Shown: one piece after another, positions 1 to 5,178 of the stretch
How the letters are laid out: each line of letters begins with the position of its first letter
Position numbering within the stretch: position 1 is the stretch's first letter
From: Planctomycetota bacterium
GTDB lineage: Bacteria > Planctomycetota > PUPC01 > JABMSA01
Direction: 5' to 3'
Assembly: GCA_013202185.1 (NCBI GenBank)
Contig: JABMSA010000484.1
Location: 1-5,200, forward strand
DNA length: 5,200 nucleotides
Notes under the pieces: model-generated
What the model saw: the letters and a program-made list of their open reading frames with translations, nothing else
Database searches by the model: none
What the model was told of the DNA's origin: nothing
Position numbers and translations under genes: made by a program

Positions 1-175
1 AGCCCCTGCAGGGGGCGGCAGAATTCCGATCCGGACGTCCATGCGCGCAGGCGCCGGATAATTCGGAGGGCATGGTAATGCCTGCCCTCTTCGCCGGTGC
101 CTTTTGCATTTTCCTGCGGCCAACGCAACCCGCCGAACGACGCCAACGGGTGGCCGCCGCCTTTTCATTCAAAAC
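1..175. other. Non-coding flank with short palindromes
   Basis: I see no supportable gene here. Short ORFs open on the plus strand, but their translations are Arg/Pro/Ala-rich with no family resemblance. The stretch holds several perfect palindromes: CCCCTGCAGGGG at 3-14, GAATTC at 21-26, GGACGTCC at 33-40, TGCGCGCA at 42-49 and GGCGCC at 50-55. ATCCGG (29-34) and CCGGAT (54-59) form a further inverted pair. A 7-bp stem, GAGGGCA (66-72) with TGCCCTC (83-89), lies about 90 bases past the stop of the minus-strand beta-helix gene. It could act in 3'-end formation, but it lacks a following U tract. Confidence 0.5.
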
Positions 176-610
176 TCATCCCCGCAGAATCTGGCCTTGC
201 TTATTCCCGGAAGCGGAGTTATCGCGCCGAATGCCCGGTTTCGACGCATCGTCGTAACGGATCCCCCACCACTTATTGTCATTACACTTGTTTCCTTCCG
301 CCACACCGCCGGCGCCTTCACCCAAGTAAATGCCATCCTGCTCATTCTTGCTGCACTTGTTGTTCTTCAGTGTTGGGGCAGTGCCTTTGAAGAAAGCGGC
401 AATTCCGGAGGATTTGTTTTCTGTACATGTATTCCCCTCCGCCACGCCGCCGGGACCTGTGTCGAAACCAATGCCGCCCACTTCATTCTTGCTGCACTTG
501 TTGTTCTTCAGCGTTGGGGCGGCCGACCTACTCGGAGAGTAGGCGCCCCCACCCCCGCCCATGCGCATTTCTTTGCTCGCAAGGACACCCGCGCCCCGCC
601 TAATCCTCAT
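176..610 (-). CDS. Right-handed parallel beta-helix repeat protein, probably N-terminally truncated
   Basis: This ORF encodes 144 residues from the ATG at 610; an internal ATG at 568 would give 130. From about residue 32 the protein is a chain of beta-helix coils of 22-24 residues. Coils beginning PTLKNNKCSKNE (residues 32 and 79) alternate with coils beginning VAEGN (residues 56 and 103). Each coil has the Asn/Cys ladder and central GI step typical of NosD/pectate-lyase-like PbH1 repeats (Beta_helix, PF13229). Such proteins usually bind or cleave carbohydrate or act at the cell surface. Family members usually have many more coils plus a signal peptide; here only about five coils are present and no signal peptide is visible. 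The first repeat seems to start mid-coil, since the GGAYSPSRSAA stretch resembles the second half of a coil (GIAAFFKGTA). The C-terminal end looks natural. Upstream of 610, AAAGG with an 8-nt gap could serve as ribosome-binding site. It may be a gene remnant or a small expressed protein. The beta-helix assignment is strong; function is unknown. Confidence 0.6.
   Translation of the reverse strand: MRIRRGAGVLASKEMRMGGGGGAYSPSRSAAPTLKNNKCSKNEVGGIGFDTGPGGVAEGNTCTENKSSGIAAFFKGTAPTLKNNKCSKNEQDGIYLGEGAGGVAEGNKCNDNKWWGIRYDDASKPGIRRDNSASGNKQGQILRG
342..379 (-). repeat. Coil-encoding DNA repeat, copy 1
   Basis: This 38-bp stretch matches 483-520 with a single mismatch (T371 versus C512), at an offset of 141 bp. 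It encodes the coil start APTLKNNKCSKNE on the minus strand. A less exact repeat at the same offset follows in the adjoining VAEGN coils (about 290-316 versus 431-457). The DNA repeat unit therefore spans two coils, 47 codons. Near-identity at DNA level suggests recent duplication or gene conversion rather than old protein-level constraint alone. Confidence 0.85.
483..520 (-). repeat. Coil-encoding DNA repeat, copy 2
   Basis: This is the second copy of the 38-bp repeat at 342-379, in the same orientation and reading frame, exactly 141 bp away. Together the two copies are a substrate for slippage or unequal recombination, which would add or remove pairs of beta-helix coils in whole codons. Confidence 0.85.
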
Positions 611-615
611 TTTCC

Positions 616-644
616 TTGCCTTTACCAGAGCCTTCTGTTACACT
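616..644 (+). promoter_or_regulatory. Candidate sigma70-type promoter for the rightward cluster
   Basis: TTGCCT at 616-621 resembles a -35 box (4 of 6 consensus bases). A 17-base spacer leads to TACACT at 639-644 (4 of 6), preceded by the extended -10 dinucleotide TG at 636-637. Transcription would begin near 651, leaving a leader of about 33 nt before the ATG at 684. The gap of 73 bp between two divergent ORFs is where a promoter would be expected. This is a motif match only; the promoter consensus of the host is unknown. Confidence 0.4.
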
Positions 645-683
645 CGTGCCTCGTCTCGTGTTGCACTGGAACGGGACCCCAAC

Positions 684-1343
684 ATGACCCCAAAAGAAAG
701 AATGCTTTGCGCGATCAACCACGGGCAACCGGACGTGGTTCCGGTGGCGCCCGACATATCGGGTATGCTGCCCACGCGGGCGGCGGGGCTGCCGTTCTGG
801 GATTCGTACCTCTACAATAATCCGCCCGGCTGGTTGCTGTACCTTGAGCAAGTCAAGAAGTTCGGGCTCGACGGATGGTTCATTTACGGGGGGCTCGGCC
901 CGAGCAGAGATGACAAGCGGGAGTTTCGAACCGAGGTCCGAGAGAAGACTCATAGCAAGATCGTGGTCCGCCGCCACTGCGACACGCCCGACGGAACGCT
1001 GTGGCAGGAGCAAGTTTACTACCGTGATAATCCGGAAGTGATGCGCACGAGCAACTGGGTCAAAGATGTGGACAAGGACCTCCCAACGTACCTCAAGTAC
1101 TTCTTCCCGGACCCCTCCTCCTGCGATGACGCCGACTTCCAGGAGCAGAAGAGAAAGATCGGCGATTACGGAGTCGTGGGCTGCTGTGTCGGGTACCCGG
1201 AACTTGGCAACTTGTACATTGGAGTATTGGACGGCACAGGTTACGACGGGCAACGCTCGACGCCCGGCGGCCTGGAAAGAGCTGCGTACCTCGCCCCGAA
1301 AACTGATCCAGATTCCAAGTTAGGATTCGACGTGAAAGGATGA
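684..1343 (+). pseudogene. Uroporphyrinogen decarboxylase-family (URO-D-like) protein, 3'-truncated
   Basis: The ORF encodes 219 residues. The opening MTPKERMLCAINHGQPDVVP is the standard start of URO-D-superfamily proteins (PF01208), which include haem-pathway decarboxylases and corrinoid/methyl-coenzyme methyltransferases of the MtaA/MtbA/CmuA type. Further family-like blocks are FWDSYL (38-43), FGLDGWFIYGGLG (60-72), the TPDGTL turn (101-106) and the DYGVVGCCVGYPELG segment (161-175). It resembles the divergent planctomycete/Lentisphaera branch, not a true HemE. Full-length relatives have roughly 330-400 residues. Here similarity fades after about residue 184, and the ORF ends at 219, just before the next gene. 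The second half of the TIM barrel is therefore missing, and no other frame up to 1379 supplies it. The ATG at 684 is chosen because the family similarity starts there; a weak GGGA lies at 673-676. An internal deletion or an assembly join is likely. A short expressed protein cannot be excluded, but it should not fold as a full barrel. Confidence 0.72.
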
Positions 1344-1366
1344 GCGATAGTTGCCGGCGGAGCAAC

Positions 1367-1371
1367 GGGAG
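1367..1371 (+). promoter_or_regulatory. Ribosome-binding site deciding the GH9 start
   Basis: GGGAG lies 7 nt before the ATG at 1379. The competing in-frame ATG at 1340 overlaps the upstream stop as ATGA but has its only purine run (AAAGG) directly abutting it with no spacer. It would also add 13 residues with no family similarity. The 1379 start places the IFVNHVGFLPD motif at residue 5, as usual for leaderless forms of this family. Confidence 0.65.
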
Positions 1372-1378
1372 TCATATC

Positions 1379-3067
1379 ATGAGCAGCCATATCTTTGTGA
1401 ACCACGTGGGCTTCTTGCCTGATGAGGCCAAGTACTTTGTGGTGACGGATCCGCCATCGGACGAGTTTCAGATCCTTCGGCGGTCGCAGACGAGAGACGT
1501 TGCGCTCTCCGGGCGTTTAACGCGCGTCCAGGCGGATCTGGGAGATGCGTGGGTTGGCTCTTTCAGCCGGGCGCGGGATGAGGGCAATTACCTGATCCGT
1601 TGCGGCCACGCTCACGGCGGGAACGCGCTGGAATCGCGGGTGGTGACGATATACAGCCGCATCTACGACCACCCGATGCGGACGATCTTCAACTATTTCC
1701 CGACGCAGCGCTGCGGCGACAGCATCACGGGCTGGCACGCGCCGTGCCATACGAACGATGCCCGGCGGGTCGATACCGGCGAGCACGTGGACGTTACCGG
1801 CGGGTGGCACCAGTCGTGCGACCTGCGCAAGTGGACCTTCGGCACGAGCTTCGGCCTGGTGGGGCTGTCGCAGCTTGCGATGCAGGTTGCACCGCGATGG
1901 GATGGCGGAAAAATAGCCGCCGAACTGCAGTGGGGCAATCAGTATTTCCACAAGATGGCTCGGCCGGACGGAGGCCTGATGGACCACGTGGTAATGCCTT
2001 TGGGCTGGGCCGAAGAACGCGACTTGTATCCCAATGATCCGCCTGCCTCGGCAACCTACGCCACGATCATCGGACAGGCAATGGTGGCCCGGACGTTTGA
2101 GGAGATCGATCCGGATTACAGCCGGAAGTGTCTCGACGTTGCGGAGGGGATGTGGCGCTATATCACCGGGCCGGACTATCCGAAGGGACCCTACAACCCA
2201 CCGGTGGTGCCGAGGTATCACGAGTGGATGGCCGGGTATTTCAGCCAGAACTATCCCGGTTCGGCGTTGCATCTGTCTGATGCCCTGTATGCGGCAATAG
2301 CGATGCACCGCGCCACCGGCGACCGGGCATACTTGGACGCCGCCTGCGCCCGAGCATCGGCGCTGGTCGAGCTGCAGGTGGGCGGTGACCCGTCCTCCGA
2401 TCCGATGGCGGCCTGCTTCCGCGTCGGGCCGGGGCGATCAGACGTCGCCTGCCTCCACGGGGGGGGCTATTTCGGCCTGGTAGGGCTCTGCGAGCTTCTG
2501 CAGCTCGAGCCGGGCCATCCCGACGCGGCACAATGGCGGGGAACCGTTCACATGGCCGTCGAGCAGAAATGCTCAATGGCCGAGCGCAACGCGTGGGGAC
2601 TGATCCCCTGTTACTGGTACGCCGAGAATCCCGGCGGCGGCCGGCTGGCCGGGTCCGGATACTACAAGTACTTCTTCGAGTATGCGGATTTCCGCGTCGG
2701 GATGAACACCGATATTCTGGGGGCGGCGCTGTTTCTTCTCAGGGCGCACGATGTCACGGGGGACAAGCGCTGCCGGCCCACCGCCTGCCGCCAGCTCGAC
2801 TGGATACTCGGCTGCAACCCCTTCGATGCCAGCACGGTCGAGGGCGTCGGCAGGAACCAGCCCGAGCGGCTCATCAATACAGACGAGTTCTTCCCGCCCG
2901 TGCCCCAGATACCCGGCGCGGTGATGACGGGAATGATCGGGGACGAGCACGACGAGCCGGCGCCCTTCGCTATGGGCGTCGAGGCGGAATATGATATGCC
3001 GCCCACGGCAATGACGCTGTGGCTGATGGCGGAGCTGGCTACTGCCTCTGCGTCGGATGCGCAGTGA
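1379..3067 (+). CDS. Glycoside hydrolase family 9 protein with N-terminal Ig-like domain
   Basis: This 562-residue protein starts with a CelD_N-type Ig-like domain (residues 1 to about 90, opening IFVNHVGFLPDEAKYFVV). A GH9 (alpha/alpha)6-barrel domain follows, from about 91 to the end. GH9 enzymes are inverting glycosidases, mostly endoglucanases, with some exo-acting on cello- or chito-oligosaccharides. Visible family blocks are APCHTNDARRVDTGEHVDVTGGW (in part, about 121-143), the base motif region GGWHQSCDLRKW (141-152), the GRNQPERL block (491-498) and PGAVMTGMIG (512-521). The acid region EAEYD follows, with Glu535 in the place of the catalytic acid and Asp539 as in the classical NEVAxDY motif. 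The canonical DAGD is QSCD here: the second Asp, the expected base (Asp148, codon 1820-1822), is kept, but the first Asp is Gln145. No signal peptide is visible from either possible start, so a cytoplasmic or periplasm-independent role on imported oligosaccharides is inferred. An 8-G run at 2459-2466 does not break the frame. It is likely co-transcribed with the amidohydrolase genes 49 bp downstream. Substrate not predictable. Confidence 0.85.
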   Translation: MSSHIFVNHVGFLPDEAKYFVVTDPPSDEFQILRRSQTRDVALSGRLTRVQADLGDAWVGSFSRARDEGNYLIRCGHAHGGNALESRVVTIYSRIYDHPMRTIFNYFPTQRCGDSITGWHAPCHTNDARRVDTGEHVDVTGGWHQSCDLRKWTFGTSFGLVGLSQLAMQVAPRWDGGKIAAELQWGNQYFHKMARPDGGLMDHVVMPLGWAEERDLYPNDPPASATYATIIGQAMVARTFEEIDPDYSRKCLDVAEGMWRYITGPDYPKGPYNPPVVPRYHEWMAGYFSQNYPGSALHLSDALYAAIAMHRATGDRAYLDAACARASALVELQVGGDPSSDPMAACFRVGPGRSDVACLHGGGYFGLVGLCELLQLEPGHPDAAQWRGTVHMAVEQKCSMAERNAWGLIPCYWYAENPGGGRLAGSGYYKYFFEYADFRVGMNTDILGAALFLLRAHDVTGDKRCRPTACRQLDWILGCNPFDASTVEGVGRNQPERLINTDEFFPPVPQIPGAVMTGMIGDEHDEPAPFAMGVEAEYDMPPTAMTLWLMAELATASASDAQ

Positions 3068-3116
3068 CGCAAGATTCGATTCGTCGTCGAGAAACAACAG
3101 GAGACCAAAAAGCACC

Positions 3117-3881
3117 ATGGCCAAACCCAATAACGCTTCGCCAAACCTGCGACTGTTCGACTGCTACGCCCGCGCCGGCGTTTCAAAGTCGCCGCCGATC
3201 GACCCCATTCTCTCGACGGAGGCGCTCCTGGACGAGATGGACCTCTGCGGTGTGGACGAGGCGCTCGTGCATTCCGAGGCCGCCGAAGGCAGCTCGCCTC
3301 TCGTGACGAACCCCGAGATCAAGGCGTTCTGCGCCCCGTCGTCACGGCTCCATCCGGCATGGCACATCCTGCCGGCGCAAACGGGGGAGATGCCGCCCGA
3401 AGAACTCCGGCGGCAGATGCAGGACGCAGGCGTCAAGATGCTCGCCGCCCGGCCCGACGAACACAGGTACCTGCTGAATGGCATCACGTTCGGCCCACTG
3501 TTCGAGATGATAATCGAATGCCGAATACCCCTTTTCCTGGCAAGCAACTGGCAGCGCGTCACCGACCTGCTGAGCGAGTTCCCGAAGTTGCGCGTGATCG
3601 TGACCGATCTCGGCTGGTGGGGATCGGACCGCTACATTCGCCCGCTCCTCGAGCGTTTTGAGGGATTTCAGATCGAGACTTCTTCCTTCGAACTCGACGG
3701 AGGCATCCCCGCTCTCGTCGAGAAGTACGGCGCGACGCGCATCCTCTTCGGCTCCGCTTGCCACCGCCGCGCGATGGGAGGGGCGTCGCTCCTTCTGCGC
3801 AACCTCGACATTTCCGCCAAGGACAAGGAACTCATAGCGCACGGCAACCTGGAGCGCTTGCTGGAGGAGTCCAAACCATGA
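3117..3881 (+). CDS. Amidohydro_2-family TIM-barrel protein lacking metal ligands
   Basis: This 254-residue protein has the strand and helix pattern of Amidohydro_2 (PF04909) proteins. An FDxxAxxG opening (14-21) is followed by a helix LLDEMDLCGVDEALVH (37-52), the late-barrel segment LRVIVTDLGWWG (158-169), the ATRILFGSACHR strand (206-217) and the closing GNLERLL (243-249). Active members hold a metal with an HxH at strand 1, further His at later strands and an Asp in a FGSD motif. Here HxH is Tyr17/Arg19, the strand-4 position reads LASNW with no His, the later His position is Asp164, and FGSD is FGSA (Ala214). All expected ligands are thus missing, which suggests a pseudoenzyme or a metal-independent subfamily. 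AGGAG at 3099-3103 sits 13 nt before the ATG at 3117. An ATG at 3057 overlapping the GH9 stop is possible but adds 20 polar residues without family similarity. The gene overlaps the next, related gene by 4 bp. Confidence 0.78.
   Translation: MAKPNNASPNLRLFDCYARAGVSKSPPIDPILSTEALLDEMDLCGVDEALVHSEAAEGSSPLVTNPEIKAFCAPSSRLHPAWHILPAQTGEMPPEELRRQMQDAGVKMLAARPDEHRYLLNGITFGPLFEMIIECRIPLFLASNWQRVTDLLSEFPKLRVIVTDLGWWGSDRYIRPLLERFEGFQIETSSFELDGGIPALVEKYGATRILFGSACHRRAMGGASLLLRNLDISAKDKELIAHGNLERLLEESKP
3863..3869 (+). promoter_or_regulatory. Strong Shine-Dalgarno inside the upstream gene
   Basis: GGAGGAG lies 8 nt before the ATG at 3878, within the last codons of the preceding gene. It fixes the start of the second amidohydrolase. 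With the ATGA overlap (3878-3881) it indicates translational coupling, so the two proteins are probably made in similar amounts. Confidence 0.75.
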
Positions 3882-4711
3882 AGCCACGCATCGAATCGGC
3901 AATCGTAGAAGAACTACTGGAACAGGGCACGCTCACATCGTTTCGAGCCATTGACACCCACGGCCACATGGGCGTGTTCGGCGGCATCTGGTTCCCGAAT
4001 CCCGATGTAAAGGACATGCTCCGCACGATGGACCGGTGCGGCGTGGAGAGGCTTGTCTTCAGCCACCACGACGCCCTTCAGGACCCGTTCTCGGGGAACC
4101 TGAAAGCGCAGGACGCCATCGATAGATTCCCCGACCGCCTCATCGGTTATTACGCCGTCAACCCGCACTATGCCGACCACCTGAAGCAATCCGTGCAGAA
4201 CTTCGGCTCGCTGCGCGGGTTCGCGGGCTACAAGATCCTGGCAGGCTACTACGGTACGCCCGTGACCGGCCCGGCCTGCGTTCCCCTCTGGGAGCACGCC
4301 CACGCAGAGAAGCTCGTGGTGCTCCTGCACACCTGGGGCGGTGACGCCTGCGCCGGGTGGAAGCAGGTCCGCGAGATCGCCGAAAAGTACGTGGACGCGA
4401 CCATTCTCATGGGCCACTCCCTATACGGCGACTGGGACGAGGCCATCGATTGCGCCCGCGACTTCCCGAACGTCTACTGCGAATTGACCGCTGCCGTCTC
4501 GGCCCACGGTCTTATCCAAAAGATGGTGGACGCCGGCATTGAAGACAAGATCACGTTCGGCACGGATCTTCCCTGGTTCGATCCGATGTCCGGCATTGGC
4601 TGCATAGTACTCGCGCGAATCAGCGATGCGGCGCGACGCAAGATTCTTCGCGACAATGCCGCGCGCATTTTCCAGCGGTGGCTCAAACCGGGCGTACGGG
4701 TGCACAATTGA
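3878..4711 (+). CDS. Amidohydro_2-family metal-dependent hydrolase, intact active site
   Basis: This 277-residue protein is a complete Amidohydro_2 (PF04909) TIM barrel. The metal-site residues expected for the family are all visible: HxH at His28/His30 (IDTHGHMG), His151 at the end of a barrel strand (VVLLHTWGG), His180 (ATILMGHSLYG) and the catalytic Asp230 (ITFGTDLPWFDP). The protein ends in the usual NAARIF motif (260-265). Family members hydrolyse or decarboxylate small molecules: lactones such as 2-pyrone-4,6-dicarboxylate, aromatic carboxylates such as ACMS or 6-methylsalicylate, and sugar-acid lactones. No signal peptide is seen, so it should be cytosolic. The gene overlaps its degenerate relative by 4 bp. 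Sitting behind a GH9 glycosidase, it could process a sugar-derived lactone or acid, but this is inference and the substrate is unknown. Nothing in the ORF appears broken. Confidence 0.85.
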   Translation: MKPRIESAIVEELLEQGTLTSFRAIDTHGHMGVFGGIWFPNPDVKDMLRTMDRCGVERLVFSHHDALQDPFSGNLKAQDAIDRFPDRLIGYYAVNPHYADHLKQSVQNFGSLRGFAGYKILAGYYGTPVTGPACVPLWEHAHAEKLVVLLHTWGGDACAGWKQVREIAEKYVDATILMGHSLYGDWDEAIDCARDFPNVYCELTAAVSAHGLIQKMVDAGIEDKITFGTDLPWFDPMSGIGCIVLARISDAARRKILRDNAARIFQRWLKPGVRVHN

Positions 4712-4791
4712 CAACCGGGATCGACATGGTGAGAATTGGAGGATAAAGGGCGGAGTCTCGGGGCAGGGGAAGAGCGCGTATGCTGTGCAGT

Positions 4792-4805
4792 TTCCGATTT
4801 CGGAA
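4792..4805 (+). other. Small hairpin after the operon
   Basis: TTCCG and CGGAA form a perfect 5-bp stem around the 4-nt loop ATTT, about 80 nt after the last stop codon. It is too weak to be a terminator alone but is the first in a series of hairpins. Confidence 0.35.
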
Positions 4806-4858
4806 CGCTGCGAAACGCTCACCATCGCCAGGAAAGACTACCAGGCACGGGCTTCGCG

Positions 4859-4884
4859 GCGCGGACGGTCCCACGGGTCCGCGC
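4859..4884 (+). terminator. Candidate operon-end hairpin
   Basis: GCGCGGAC (4859-4866) pairs perfectly with GTCCGCGC (4877-4884) across a 10-nt loop. This is the most stable-looking stem downstream of the operon, about 150 nt past the stop. There is no U tract after it, so it would not be a classical intrinsic terminator. It could be a GC-rich pause or Rho-assisted site, or a barrier to 3' exonucleases. Confidence 0.35.
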
Positions 4885-4907
4885 GAGACGTACCGAGCGG
4901 AAGCCAG

Positions 4908-4946
4908 CCTGCCCGACGGGCAGGCCCGACTTGTCCGAAGGACAGG
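4908..4946. repeat. Tandem REP-like hairpin pair
   Basis: Two stem-loops of the same build stand 5 nt apart. The first is CCTGCCC-GAC-GGGCAGG (4908-4924), a perfect 7-bp stem. The second is CTTGTCC-GAA-GGACAGG (4930-4946), a 7-bp stem with one G-T pair. Both have GA-type 3-nt loops and end in CAGG. The sequence similarity between the two points to duplication of one hairpin unit, as in REP/BIME-type dispersed palindromes. A single window cannot show that it is dispersed in the genome. Confidence 0.6.
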
Positions 4947-4970
4947 CATTGTCACGCCCTCTTATCTGCA

Positions 4971-5126
4971 TTGCCTGCCCTCAGGTCAGTAACTGCATCT
5001 GACAATGGAGAAACTAGGGACGGTTACCTGTTTATTCCGAGAGTCACAGGCCAGATGTCAATCATCGAACAGGCAGCCGCCCCTGGCCCCCGATGGCATT
5101 GACCAAGGACGGAAGAGGGCAGGCAA
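4971..5126. repeat. 12-bp inverted repeat enclosing 132 bp
   Basis: TTGCCTGCCCTC at 4971-4982 is the exact reverse complement of GAGGGCAGGCAA at 5115-5126. The arms share the CCTGCCC core with the hairpin at 4908-4924. The pair could be the ends of a tiny non-autonomous element or two separate copies of a dispersed repeat in opposite orientation. I found no clear target-site duplication outside the arms. Confidence 0.4.
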
Positions 5127-5134
5127 CGCCTTAA

Positions 5135-5178
5135 CCGCCATATGGCGGGGCGGCCTGTCCCTACACGGACGGACGCCC
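5135..5178. repeat. Palindrome plus adjacent imperfect hairpin
   Basis: CCGCCATATGGCGG (5135-5148) is a perfect 14-bp palindrome. Directly after it, GGGCG (5148-5152) can pair with CGCCC (5174-5178), and GTCC (5157-5160) with GGAC (5167-5170), giving a hairpin with an internal loop. The palindrome could be a dimeric regulator site for a gene beyond the window or part of the repeat cluster; nothing here decides between them. Confidence 0.4.

Noticed and set aside
66..89. Stem-loop as terminator of the minus-strand beta-helix gene
   Set aside because: The stem is only 7 bp with a 10-nt loop and no U tract follows on the minus strand; kept only as a note under the flank.
104..820. 238-residue plus-strand ORF across the beta-helix region
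   Set aside because: It is antisense to the beta-helix repeats, and its repeated ILAALVVLQ segments are just the complement of the coil repeats. It has no support of its own.
600..1253. 217-residue minus-strand ORF opposite the URO-D-like gene
   Set aside because: It is a shadow frame of a high-GC gene; the plus strand has clear family similarity and the minus product has none.
1517..2308. 263-residue minus-strand ORF opposite GH9
   Set aside because: It is an antisense shadow, His/Arg/Pro-rich, with no recognisable domain.
2459..2466. Run of eight G residues inside GH9, a possible frameshift site
   Set aside because: The frame continues correctly on both sides with GH9-like sequence, so there is no evidence of slippage or error.
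4726..4743. ATG followed by a six-codon ORF with GGAGG just downstream
   Set aside because: It is too short, and no start codon follows the GGAGG at a suitable distance. It is probably chance or a relic.
4780..4992. 70-residue plus-strand ORF with a purine-rich stretch before its ATG
   Set aside because: It is translated through the tandem hairpins and is Arg/Pro/Ser-rich with no family similarity; the open frame is explained by GC-rich repeats.
4626..5102. 158-residue plus-strand ORF
   Set aside because: It begins inside the intact amidohydrolase gene in another frame and continues through the hairpin region; its composition is not protein-like.
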